A stretch of DNA of 43,308 nucleotides from Eubacterium sp. TM05-53 (GCF_003436425.1 NZ_QSPK01000013.1:1-43308), one strand, 5' to 3'. Positions 10,067-16,780 are shown, counted from the stretch's first letter. Numbers and translations: made by a program. Notes: generated by a model not told the origin, from the sequence alone.

Positions 10067-10466
10067 GCGTTTCACCCCTATTCTTTCCCATTAATGATGG
10101 TTGAAACACATCTACATACATCTTTTCCAAAGTTGTCAATGAAAGATTACGAATCGACTGTACATACTTAAAGTTTGGATTCATAATCCCATTCTTATAT
10201 TTCAATTTCAATTCATACGCCTCATTATATTCAATGGCACCCACACCAATTACCTGAACACACATAAATAATTTCGAAGCTTTATTTAACCCCATGATTT
10301 TTCCGTTACGAATCCAACCACAAAAATACACTGGAATATTTTGGAAAGAGTATCCCGAAATATGGTCAATCGAAATCACAGGAAGATTCTTTTTTTTACC
10401 TAAACACTGCGCATATTCTTTTGTCGCCCCATGCTTAGAACAATAAATTACCGCTCTTGGCTGCAT
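10050..10466 (-). CDS. Flavodoxin-like protein
   Basis: A 138-residue protein whose start, AVIYCSKHGATKEYAQCLG, fits the FMN phosphate-binding loop of flavodoxin-domain proteins (S/T-x-H/T-G-x-T-x-x-x-A). A second strand-loop, NIPVYFCGWIRNGKI, resembles the isoalloxazine-binding region of the protoporphyrinogen-oxidase/flavodoxin type. Electron transfer is the family role; the partner is unknown. It is first in the run with the PadR regulator and DUF1700 protein, overlapping the PadR gene, which suggests a stress or envelope response. GGGGTG precedes its ATG. Confidence 0.72.
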   Translation of the reverse strand: MQPRAVIYCSKHGATKEYAQCLGKKKNLPVISIDHISGYSFQNIPVYFCGWIRNGKIMGLNKASKLFMCVQVIGVGAIEYNEAYELKLKYKNGIMNPNFKYVQSIRNLSLTTLEKMYVDVFQPSLMGKNRGETHEYSI

Positions 10467-10487
10467 AATATCACCCCGTTCGCTATT

Positions 10488-10516
10488 ATGATATACATAC
10501 TACCTTGGATTGTCAA
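10488..10516 (-). promoter_or_regulatory. Sigma-A promoter for the flavodoxin-PadR-DUF1700 run
   Basis: Minus-strand -35 TTGACA (perfect), a 17-base spacer and -10 TATCAT (5 of 6). The -10 sits in TATGTATATCATAA, a near-palindrome that could be a PadR operator. The 138-base stretch between this promoter and the next coding remnant holds nothing else I can name. Confidence 0.75.
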
Positions 10517-10654
10517 GTACTGTGTTATACGTATTTGATTTAGATGAATTTAACATTCAATTTTCACTTTATTTTAAAATATCTATCTAACGAAGATTTT
10601 AGTAGAATATAGTTGTAATAATAGATATTGCTGATTGTTCTGTTATTGTATTAA

Positions 10655-10762
10655 CACAAATACCTGGAAATATATAGGTCACTGGATTACAAAGGTCAAC
10701 ATACAGTGGATACAGTAGCTCAGATGGAATATGAAAGAATTAAAGAAGGAAAAATAAAATGA
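10655..10762 (+). pseudogene. Remnant 3' end of an HTH/antitoxin-like gene
   Basis: An open frame of 35 codons without a usable start reads HKYLEIYRSLDYKGQHTVDT then VAQMEYERIKEGKIK and stops with TGA overlapping the toxin ATG (ATGA). The pattern LDxKGxxTVDxVxxMEYER is typical of the C-terminal tail of Cro/CI-type regulators and of antitoxins in Firmicutes. An in-frame stop just upstream (10652) cuts it off, so only a 5'-truncated fragment remains. The overlap with a PemK-like toxin fits a former toxin-antitoxin pair. Confidence 0.55.
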
Positions 10763-11100
10763 AATTTCAAAGATTTAAACGCGGAAGTGTTGTAATGGTG
10801 GAATTTTCACCATCTATGGGTAGTGAAATCAAGGGGAAACATTTAGCTATCGTTTTAACGAAAAATGATTCACCTAATAATGGTGTGCTAACGGTAATTC
10901 CATTAAGTTCAAAAAATAAGCCTTATTATGTTCCAATCGGTAATTTTTTTCTTAATGAAGCAATCCCTTTCTTAGATAAACAATTAAATGAATTCATAGA
11001 GAACATTAAAAATGTTACAGATGAAGAGAAAAAAGCAATGTTAGATAATGCAAATAAGTTTATTTTGGTTTATAATCGAACAATAATGAGGATTGTTTAA
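10759..11100 (+). pseudogene. PemK/MazF-family toxin, N-terminal fragment
   Basis: The first 75 or so of 113 residues match the N-terminus of PemK/MazF toxins: RGSVVMVEFSPSMGSEIKGK, HLAIVLTKNDSPNN and GVLTVIPLSSK. These endoribonucleases cut mRNA. The long form common in low-GC Gram-positives ends with a helical linker and then a segment YAxVQNIxxISKxRxLKPINKYDP. That segment is missing here: the frame drifts into ILVYNRTIMRIV and stops. A matching C-terminal segment is found 5.1 kb away at 16199-16525 on the same strand. I read this as a toxin gene broken by insertion or rearrangement. It could still encode a short protein, but loss of the C-terminal strand and helix makes activity doubtful. 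Confidence 0.72.
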
Positions 11101-11318
11101 AGAATGGTGTATGTCCAGCAATTAATAAAGTAAAACTAAAAAACGGAGATAGTTTTACCTTTGAGTTGAAAAAGTTTTGATTTAAAATTTGATTATTTTG
11201 TGAAGACTTTACAGTAACTGATTAAGAAAAATAAAGATTTAAATAAAATTAGATTATAGTTGGAAATCATTATAAATATAATAAAAAAGCAAACCGTTCA
11301 AACGTTACAGACAAACCG
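11101..11318 (+). other. Non-coding or decayed stretch after the toxin fragment
   Basis: No intact gene. A short frame without a start (11076-11179) ends NGVCPAINKVKLKNGD then SFTFELKKF and a stop. It looks like a protein C-terminus and may be debris of another gene. The rest is AT-rich without recognisable signals. Confidence 0.35.
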
Positions 11319-11345
11319 ATGGTGCGCTACACGCGCACCATTTTT
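11319..11345 (+). terminator. Strong intrinsic terminator after the toxin fragment
   Basis: ATGGTGCGC, loop TACAC and GCGCACCAT form a perfect nine-pair GC-rich stem followed by TTTT. It would end plus-strand transcription from the toxin fragment. Confidence 0.8.
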
Positions 11346-11444
11346 CCACTATTTGTAGCTCTGAGAAAGAGATAACCTTTAAACACTTTTAAGGTGAACT
11401 TTTCCTATCTTTTTGTTACAGTATTTTTAGAAGGGATTGGACGT

Positions 11445-11493
11445 AAATAAAAAAGGTAGAAATCCTTCACCGACCAAAGTTGCGATTTCTACC
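11445..11493 (-). terminator. Hairpin with T-tract: terminator of the RiPP operon or of a small RNA
   Basis: Minus-strand GGTAGAAATC, a 19-base loop and GATTTCTACC form a perfect ten-pair stem, directly followed by TTTTTTATTT. It lies about 190 bases past the ABC transporter stop codon. A 69-codon plus-strand frame over this region (11437-11646) is explained by the hairpins rather than by coding. Confidence 0.7.
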
Positions 11494-11524
11494 CGTCCTC
11501 TTAGACAATATTATGATACTGAAA

Positions 11525-11561
11525 ATTACCAAAACTGTATTTTTTTTATAATTTTGGTAAT
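11525..11561 (-). repeat. Ten-pair inverted repeat downstream of the ABC transporter gene
   Basis: ATTACCAAAA (11525-11534) and TTTTGGTAAT (11552-11561) are perfectly complementary across a 17-base AT-rich loop. On the minus strand the second arm is followed by TTTTC, so it may be a weak terminator or a structural element of a 3' untranslated region. Confidence 0.6.
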
Positions 11562-11585
11562 GATTTTTTTATGCTTCTGGATTAA

Positions 11586-11624
11586 TGAATATTCCATGAT
11601 GGCAGAGTCAACATGGAATATTCA
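11586..11624 (-). repeat. Thirteen-pair perfect inverted repeat
   Basis: TGAATATTCCATG (11586-11598) and CATGGAATATTCA (11612-11624) are perfectly complementary around a 13-base loop. This is the longest stem in the island edge. No T-tract follows on either strand, so it is not a plain terminator; an RNA-stabilising element, a protein site or an old element end are alternatives. Confidence 0.65.
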
Positions 11625-11684
11625 GGTAGTAGGTAGATACCTATGAATAATTTTTAGCTTAAATCACTTCACACGTATTCTCTT

Positions 11685-13304
11685 TTAAAAGCTACTATTT
11701 AAGTACTCTTCCACATCCATAGATACAATCTTTTTGTTTTCAAATAATAAGACTTTATCATATAAAGAAACTGTTTCCTTTGTTACTTTATGTTCAATAG
11801 ACAATACTGTAAGATCTGGATTGGATAAAATGAATTGATGTATTCGATCTGAATTTGCTTTATCGATTGCAGAAAATGCCTCATCCAAGAAAAGCCATTT
11901 TTTATTTCTGTACATTGCTCTTGCCAAACAAATACGTTGCTTCTCTCCACCGCTTAAATTCAAATGTTCAAAATCAAGATTGTCTCTTTCCTTATCAAAT
12001 ATTGATTCTAAATTAAATATAGTTACTAATTCTTTCAAGGAATATTTACTCATTTTCCTTCCTAAAGTAATATTTTGTTCAAAGGAAAACGGTAATAAGT
12101 CATTGTTTTGATTCACATAAGAAAACTTTTCGGCATATGTGCTAAATTGAACATCCTTCAAATCCTTATCGTTCACGTAAATGCCATCTGCTTTCTTCTG
12201 CTTTGTTAAAATGTCTAAAAACGTACTCTTACCATCTCCACTTTTTCCAATGACTAAATACTTTTTTCCCTGATCTATTACCAAATTATTTAAATCCAAT
12301 ATTTGACGAACACCATAAGAATAACTTAAATGCTTAATATTAATGTCATGAATTTGTTCATCAAAAACAATGGGTTCATTCTCTTCAGAGCATATTGAAT
12401 TATCCAATAGATTTTGTAGAACTGGCTTAGAAGATTGAATCATATTTCGAAGATTCGCATAATTAACGATTGGCATGATTACCATATTACTAGCTTGTGC
12501 AATTCCTAATAATTGTCCCACTGTTAACCGATTATAATGAATTAATACAATGCCAAAGAGCAATGTCAAAAAAAACATGGCTTGAGAAATAAAAGAATTT
12601 AAAGAAGAAAGTATCTTTATAAATCCATTGTTTTTTAGAGTATTTTGTTCTAAATTCTTATTCTCAATGTCTAGACCGTCACAAAATACTTTTTCTAAAT
12701 TTAAAATCTTTATATCATTAAAACAGCGACACAGATTTTTAATAGAACAAAGCCATTGCTTCATTGAATCCAAATAATTCATTTGATTCTTCTTTAAACG
12801 ATTCTTAAAAATACTATTTATAAAAATCGTTATAAAAGCACAAAAGAGCAGAAACATTAATATTTCTACACTTAGATTTGCGATATATAGACTTCCCAAT
12901 ATCAATGAAATGGTTAATGAGAACACATTTAATTTTGAAGAAACATAATTATCAATTACCACATTCACTTCATTATTAAATTCATTCAATATTTCACTGC
13001 TATCCTTTTTTTGAAACGATTCTATATTTCTGGAAGCATACGATTGATACAAATTTTGATTAAGACTATAACGTATTTTATTCTTCAACACCTCTATCAC
13101 ATATTGTTGTAAAGTGGAAACAATTAAATAGACACCTAAAAATAACAATACGATCACTATAAGGCTTGAAATTGAATCCAGAAGATGATCATCAAATATA
13201 TAGCTCATTAAGATTGATTTCAATAGATCCACTACTGAATATGAAACAATGAGAATAAGCGAAATAAAATATAATGCTTTATGATTCTGAACAAGTTTAA
13301 ACAT
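11685..13304 (-). CDS. ABC transporter, fused membrane and ATPase domains (peptide exporter)
   Basis: A 539-residue half-transporter. Residues 1-320 hold the membrane helices; the rest is the ATPase. Walker A is GKSGDGKST (about 351), the Q-loop is SYVNQNN, the signature is LSGGEKQR (about 448), Walker B is WLFLDEAFSAID (about 470) and the H-loop is LSIEHK. There is no N-terminal C39 peptidase domain, so it would not itself cut a leader peptide. It starts eight bases inside the end of the radical SAM gene, so the two are co-translated. Exporting the modified peptide, and perhaps immunity, is inferred from this context. The region is visibly more AT-rich than the suf or clpB regions. Confidence 0.88.
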   Translation of the reverse strand: MFKLVQNHKALYFISLILIVSYSVVDLLKSILMSYIFDDHLLDSISSLIVIVLLFLGVYLIVSTLQQYVIEVLKNKIRYSLNQNLYQSYASRNIESFQKKDSSEILNEFNNEVNVVIDNYVSSKLNVFSLTISLILGSLYIANLSVEILMFLLFCAFITIFINSIFKNRLKKNQMNYLDSMKQWLCSIKNLCRCFNDIKILNLEKVFCDGLDIENKNLEQNTLKNNGFIKILSSLNSFISQAMFFLTLLFGIVLIHYNRLTVGQLLGIAQASNMVIMPIVNYANLRNMIQSSKPVLQNLLDNSICSEENEPIVFDEQIHDINIKHLSYSYGVRQILDLNNLVIDQGKKYLVIGKSGDGKSTFLDILTKQKKADGIYVNDKDLKDVQFSTYAEKFSYVNQNNDLLPFSFEQNITLGRKMSKYSLKELVTIFNLESIFDKERDNLDFEHLNLSGGEKQRICLARAMYRNKKWLFLDEAFSAIDKANSDRIHQFILSNPDLTVLSIEHKVTKETVSLYDKVLLFENKKIVSMDVEEYLNSSF

Positions 13305-14541
13305 ATTTTACGGCTCCCTTTAATTTGTTCAATATTTCATTTAATCTACCTCTTTTAATTTCTCTGGCTAATTCCTCATATATTTCAAGAGCATTTTCAT
13401 TCATTTTTTTACAATCTTTAAAATTAAAATTTTCTTTTGCTGCAAAACATTGAGAACAATTCCACGAAATATTACACTTTTTGCATTGCTCATATGATTT
13501 CTTGTTGACCTTCTCAGAAAATCTCAATCTTTTACTTTCAAATTCGTCTTTATTAAAAGACGTTAAATCCCCTAACAAATATTTTTCTTTTTTGTCTATC
13601 AATAAATGACAAGGATATATTTTTCCATCAGAATCAATATTCAAAAGTTGTGTACCAGCACTGCAAAAATAACACTGATTTGTCTTTGTGAAAAAGCCTA
13701 ATAATAATTCATGGGTTCTGTTAATTGGAATACTTGAACAATTCAAAATATCTTCGATATCCTTTTTTGGAGATGTAAATTCAATAGTTCTACTATTCCC
13801 AAATAATTTGCAAACAGAAACATTAGTACAACCATATTTTTTTGTTAAATACTCCGCAATCTCTTTTTTAGTATATTTCGATTTTCCATCATAAGTCGCT
13901 TCAATTGATAAAACGCTTTCTTTAAACCTCTTATAATTCTCATTGATAACGTCAAAAGAGCCTGTATTATCCTTAAACACACGGTTTCTATCATTATCCT
14001 CCTTTGAACCATCGATAGATAATGTAAATTTTATTTTATAGCGGTGAATTAAGTTATCGATCCTTTTATTCATTAATGTTCCGTTTGTTTGACAATAGAA
14101 CCCAATATCTGGTCTAAAATTGTTGACCTGTTGGCATAAGTACTCTATTCCATCCACGTTCAAAAGAGGTTCACCGCCAAAAAAGGTGATGTTTTGAACA
14201 GTAGGATATAGCATTAAAAAATCTATGAATTTATCAATTAGATTTTTATCAAATTTTCTTTTCTTCTTATTGTATGTACCTTCATTTGCAAAACAATAAT
14301 TGCACTTTAAATTGCAAAAATTTGTCATATTAATTTTGACTGTCTTCAAATCATAGTTTGTAGTACTATCCTTAATTAATCTACTAATGAAACTATCTTT
14401 CTCTTTGGTTATTCCACGATAAACATTTTCAAATTCCTGTATATGTTCTTCATCTAATTCAAAAATTTTGAATTGAAACGTATCAAACATAATTCCTTCC
14501 GTGGTTAAAACTAAATTTTTATAATTCAAACATTTTTTCAT
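13297..14541 (-). CDS. Radical SAM/SPASM peptide maturase
   Basis: A 414-residue radical SAM enzyme. Cys76, Cys80 and Cys83 (CNLKCNYC) bind the SAM-cleaving 4Fe-4S cluster; GGEP is at 122-125. The C-terminal SPASM region has Cys290, Cys293, Cys311, Cys353, Cys356, Cys362, Cys365 and Cys377, enough for two auxiliary clusters. The first 45 residues (LVLTTEGIMFDT, IFELDEEH) look like the PqqD-like peptide-recognition region of such maturases. This fits an enzyme making thioether or carbon-carbon cross-links in a RiPP precursor; the gene for a 26-residue Cys peptide lies just upstream. The subfamily (sactipeptide, ranthipeptide, CcpM-like) cannot be set by eye. The ATG at 14541 lacks a ribosome site; a second ATG at codon 18 has GGAAGG before it, but using it would cut the presumed recognition region. 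Confidence 0.88.
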   Translation of the reverse strand: MKKCLNYKNLVLTTEGIMFDTFQFKIFELDEEHIQEFENVYRGITKEKDSFISRLIKDSTTNYDLKTVKINMTNFCNLKCNYCFANEGTYNKKKRKFDKNLIDKFIDFLMLYPTVQNITFFGGEPLLNVDGIEYLCQQVNNFRPDIGFYCQTNGTLMNKRIDNLIHRYKIKFTLSIDGSKEDNDRNRVFKDNTGSFDVINENYKRFKESVLSIEATYDGKSKYTKKEIAEYLTKKYGCTNVSVCKLFGNSRTIEFTSPKKDIEDILNCSSIPINRTHELLLGFFTKTNQCYFCSAGTQLLNIDSDGKIYPCHLLIDKKEKYLLGDLTSFNKDEFESKRLRFSEKVNKKSYEQCKKCNISWNCSQCFAAKENFNFKDCKKMNENALEIYEELAREIKRGRLNEILNKLKGAVKYV

Positions 14542-14562
14542 ATTAACTTATGTGGAAATAGG

Positions 14563-14583
14563 GGTATGGAACTGATCCATACC
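14563..14583 (-). promoter_or_regulatory. Hairpin between precursor and maturase genes
   Basis: GGTATGGA, a five-base loop and TCCATACC form a perfect eight-pair stem. No T-tract follows, so it is not a full terminator. Its position between a peptide gene and its modifying enzyme is typical of elements that stabilise or partly stop the message so that precursor is made in excess. Upstream, ten bases of the precursor coding end (14671-14680) can pair with 14551-14560, just before the maturase start. Confidence 0.55.
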
Positions 14584-14659
14584 TCTAACAATTCATGAAG
14601 AAACATTTGGTAAATGTTCATCAAAATTATTTTGATTAAAACTGATATAATTCAGAAAA

Positions 14660-14740
14660 CTAGCAGATCATATTTCCACAAAGAAGCCCTCCACAAGCAA
14701 CTGATACATCAAATTTTACATCAAATGCGATTTCCTTCAT
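14660..14740 (-). CDS. RiPP precursor peptide, 26 residues, three cysteines
   Basis: A short gene with a strong ribosome site (GAGGAGGT, eight bases before ATG) directly upstream of the radical SAM gene. The leader part reads MKEIAFDVKFDVSVA; the C-terminal part reads CGGLLCGNMIC and ends the protein. The cysteines at 16, 21 and 26 are evenly spaced (C-x4-C-x4-C), with Gly next to two of them, a plausible substrate for thioether formation. Precursors of this size occur in radical SAM RiPP clusters controlled by Rgg-type regulators in streptococci. I do not recognise this core. After the stop, the +1 frame stays open for 22 codons to 14593, so a longer product by frameshift cannot be excluded. 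The leader peptidase is not encoded nearby. Confidence 0.8.
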   Translation of the reverse strand: MKEIAFDVKFDVSVACGGLLCGNMIC

Positions 14741-14762
14741 AAGTATTCACCTCCTCGCAAAA

Positions 14763-14791
14763 ATTATCGTTTATCTAATAAAAAAAGACAA
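14763..14791 (-). promoter_or_regulatory. Promoter for the precursor-maturase-exporter operon
   Basis: Minus-strand -35 TTGTCT (4 of 6), a 17-base spacer and -10 GATAAT (5 of 6). Transcription would start near 14756, leaving only about 16 bases before the precursor ATG, essentially just the ribosome site. The -35 is embedded in the tail of the regulator's terminator hairpin (14780-14823), so an activator binding there could act on this weak promoter. Confidence 0.5.
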
Positions 14792-14823
14792 GAAACTCAT
14801 TTTGTGAAATAAATTAGTTTCTT
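14780..14823 (-). terminator. Terminator of the regulator gene
   Basis: Minus-strand AAGAAACT and AGTTTCTT form eight pairs; after one mismatch four more pairs close the inner loop. GTC and seven T follow. It separates the regulator transcript from the precursor gene; the same inverted repeat could also be read as an operator for the regulator. Confidence 0.6.
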
Positions 14824-14871
14824 ATCCCAATTAAAGTATGTGAATCGTTCAATCTTGCACAAAGTCAAAAA

Positions 14872-15969
14872 TTATATAAGTCCTTTTTCAATACAAATTT
14901 CTTTATATTTATGCAAATATTGGCAGTTTTTGATAAACAAAAATTTGAATAACAATGAATCATTTTTCAACTTTTTTAAACGATGTTGATATTCTTCATT
15001 TGATTCATGATCCTTGTTTAACATCAGCAAGAAAACATCGATATATTCTGAATTCTCTAATTCCTTGATCATTTTTTTAGCGGTGTTCTTATCATCTTTT
15101 ACGATAAAATAGATAAAAATAGCTTCCTTATATTTCATCCTCATTTGTTCGTCTTTGCAAGTTTTTAGGCCTTCATTTAAGTACTGATACCCTTTTTTCA
15201 TTCCATTCTTATGTTGGATCAAAATCGCACCTAGATTATAGTAAGCTAGACTTTTATATTGAGTGTCATAGGAAACGGAGCTCGTATAATATTGTTCCGC
15301 TTGTTTCAAATCCACTTCGAGACAAAGCCATCCCAATGCACAGAGAATTTCTGCAATCAAATTTTTATTTCCTAATTCTGTCGCATATTTTAAACATATC
15401 TTATACAAATCATAGGCTTTAAAGACATTTTTTTGATACGCATATAGATTGGCTTTGGATTTCAACCTTCGTATAAATATCCATTCTTCATTATCAGATA
15501 GTTCCATATTTCCAGAAGATAATCTAAACAAATTAAAATATTCTCTTTGAGAATCATCCATGTACGAATAATACGCTTCCACTTCAGTAAGTGATATATT
15601 GATTTGAGAATTCATTTCGGAAGCATACAGCAAAAACAATTGATATGAAACAAACAGACTCGATGTAGAAACCTCATCTTTATATTCAAGCAATTCATCG
15701 ATGACCTTGAGGATCTTTAAATTTGATGCCATATAGTACCGAAAAAAAAGTTTCAGCAAAGCTTCTATGTGATCTTCTTTTTCTTGATCCATTGTTTGAA
15801 TCCCCAATTTTTGAAATATCAATTTATATATTTCATTATCTGCAATCAAAATATTGTTTTCAATCTTAGAGAGGTAAGAAGGTGAACAGATTCCATAAGC
15901 TAAAGCCTCTAAGGATATGTCTTGCTTCTTTCGTTCTTTTTTAATCAACAAACCTCTATAATCATTCAT
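14872..15969 (-). CDS. HTH/TPR regulator of RRNPP (Rgg/PlcR-like) type
   Basis: A 365-residue protein with an N-terminal HTH_3 domain (about 6-60: RGLLIKKERKKQDISLEALA, YGICSPSYLSKIENN). The rest is alpha-helical with TPR-like repeats, for example AYDLYKICLKYATELGNKN, AEQYYTSSVSYDTQYKS and KGYQYLNEGLKTCKDEQ. This architecture is that of RRNPP regulators, which bind secreted signal peptides taken back into the cell. Its place just upstream of the RiPP operon, in the same direction, makes it the likely activator. GAGG lies eight bases before the ATG. No typical pheromone gene is seen beside it; the 23-codon frame at 16079-16150 is a poor candidate. Confidence 0.8.
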   Translation of the reverse strand: MNDYRGLLIKKERKKQDISLEALAYGICSPSYLSKIENNILIADNEIYKLIFQKLGIQTMDQEKEDHIEALLKLFFRYYMASNLKILKVIDELLEYKDEVSTSSLFVSYQLFLLYASEMNSQINISLTEVEAYYSYMDDSQREYFNLFRLSSGNMELSDNEEWIFIRRLKSKANLYAYQKNVFKAYDLYKICLKYATELGNKNLIAEILCALGWLCLEVDLKQAEQYYTSSVSYDTQYKSLAYYNLGAILIQHKNGMKKGYQYLNEGLKTCKDEQMRMKYKEAIFIYFIVKDDKNTAKKMIKELENSEYIDVFLLMLNKDHESNEEYQHRLKKLKNDSLLFKFLFIKNCQYLHKYKEICIEKGLI

Positions 15970-16030
15970 TTATTTAACCTCTTTATCTTCCATAACAGAA
16001 ATACAATCTGTAATTCTTTTATCTTTACAT

Positions 16031-16036
16031 ATTATA
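16031..16036 (-). promoter_or_regulatory. -10 element for the regulator gene
   Basis: Minus-strand TATAAT (perfect) lies about 60 bases before the regulator start; no good -35 is present at the right distance. The rest of 15970-16198 has no gene I can support: one 23-codon frame (16079-16150) without a ribosome site, and AT-rich DNA. Confidence 0.4.
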
Positions 16037-16198
16037 GAAATACTTCCTTCAAACCATAATAGTTAACCACTCATCGAATCATTTTTTATTAATTTCAAAA
16101 ATAAGCAAAAAAAACTGATTAGCTGCTAAAGCATTTCCATCTTGCCACATTTTCAAAGGATGTAAACAATTAATTCATCACTATTTTACTACAATTGA

Positions 16199-16525
16199 AT
16201 GAACTTTCATACGCTGAAAATTCATAAATCTGCAAAGAGGTCAAAAGAAAAATTTATTCCCACCGCAAGGACTATATCAAAGTGTAATCAGAAGTGTACA
16301 TTCTTAAACGATCATTTATATACATATTTAGATTATCATTTATATGCCAAAATGTATCAAAAAATGGGTGTTGACTCCTATGCAATGGTACAAAATATCT
16401 CCAAAATCAGCAAATTAAGAGTTCTTAAACCAATAAACAAGTATGATCCCATTTTAAAAATTAGAGTTTCAGATGAAATCATGACAATACTTGATAATAA
16501 ATTAATAGAATTATTTACAAAGTAA
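16199..16525 (+). pseudogene. PemK/MazF-family toxin, C-terminal fragment
   Basis: The last 50 or so of 108 residues read SYAMVQNISKISKLRVLKP, INKYDPILKIRVSDEIMT and ILDNKLIELFTK. This is the C-terminal block of long PemK/MazF toxins of low-GC Gram-positives. The N-terminal RGSVV..VEF and LTKNDSP blocks are absent here but present at 10759-11100 on the same strand. There is an in-frame TGA directly before the ATG and no ribosome site, so this piece is probably not translated on its own. The middle (SKCNQKCTFLNDHLYTYLDY) may be part of the toxin linker or foreign sequence. It reads as the displaced second half of one broken toxin gene, or a fragment of a second copy. Confidence 0.65.
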
Positions 16526-16567
16526 ATCTTTTGACTTTAGAGTTATGAGATGTTAATATACTTATGA

Positions 16568-16612
16568 ACAACGGCCTTAGCGCCATTGATTATTACACAA
16601 CGGCCTTAGCGC
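16568..16612 (+). repeat. Two direct copies of a 16-base repeat
   Basis: ACAACGGCCTTAGCGC occurs exactly at 16568-16583 and 16597-16612, a period of 29 bases. The repeats are GC-rich in very AT-rich surroundings and lie just before an intrinsic terminator. Two copies are far too few for a CRISPR array. Direct repeats next to a shared terminator are seen in some type I toxin-antitoxin RNAs, but no small toxin frame is visible on either strand. Confidence 0.7.
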
Positions 16613-16619
16613 TATATAG

Positions 16620-16650
16620 AAAGTCACTGATTTATTTTAGTGACTTTTTT
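16620..16650 (+). terminator. Intrinsic terminator after the direct repeats
   Basis: AAAGTCACT, a ten-base loop and AGTGACTTT form a perfect nine-pair stem followed by TTT. It could end transcription of the toxin fragment or of a small RNA that carries the 16-base repeats. The stretch 16651-16753 shows nothing recognisable. Confidence 0.72.
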
Positions 16651-16753
16651 ATTATCAAATCTATGGATGCTTAATTAATGCTGAAGAAGAGATTTTGAAC
16701 GCAACTTCAAATTTTTAAGACATAATTAAGATATAATTCAACATAAAATTATT

Positions 16754-16780
16754 AAATCCCCTTTATATAAAAGGGGATTT
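16754..16780 (-). terminator. Terminator of the LRR protein gene
   Basis: AAATCCCCTTT and AAAGGGGATTT form a perfect eleven-pair stem with loop ATATA, four bases past the stop codon of the LRR gene. The minus-strand tail is AT-rich (AATAATTTTA) rather than a pure T-run. Confidence 0.75.

Noticed and set aside
11437..11646. A 69-codon plus-strand frame with a hydrophobic middle
   Set aside because: It lies over three perfect inverted repeats in the island edge; its sequence is explained by hairpin structure and it has no family resemblance.
14538..14621. A 27-codon frame ending in an ATGA overlap with the maturase gene as a second precursor
   Set aside because: No ribosome site and no cysteine or typical RiPP pattern; kept only as a possible coupling feature.
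16079..16150. A 23-codon minus-strand frame upstream of the regulator as a pheromone gene
   Set aside because: No ribosome site, a charged C-terminus (EINKK) and no secretion signal; it does not look like an RRNPP signal peptide.
16568..16612. CRISPR-like repeat and spacer pattern
   Set aside because: Only two copies, 16-base repeat and 13-base gap, no cas genes.
16561..16670. A plus-strand frame (MNNGLSAIDYYTTALALYRK) over the direct repeats as a small toxin
   Set aside because: No ribosome site and no membrane-spanning helix; the frame is made of the repeats and the terminator.
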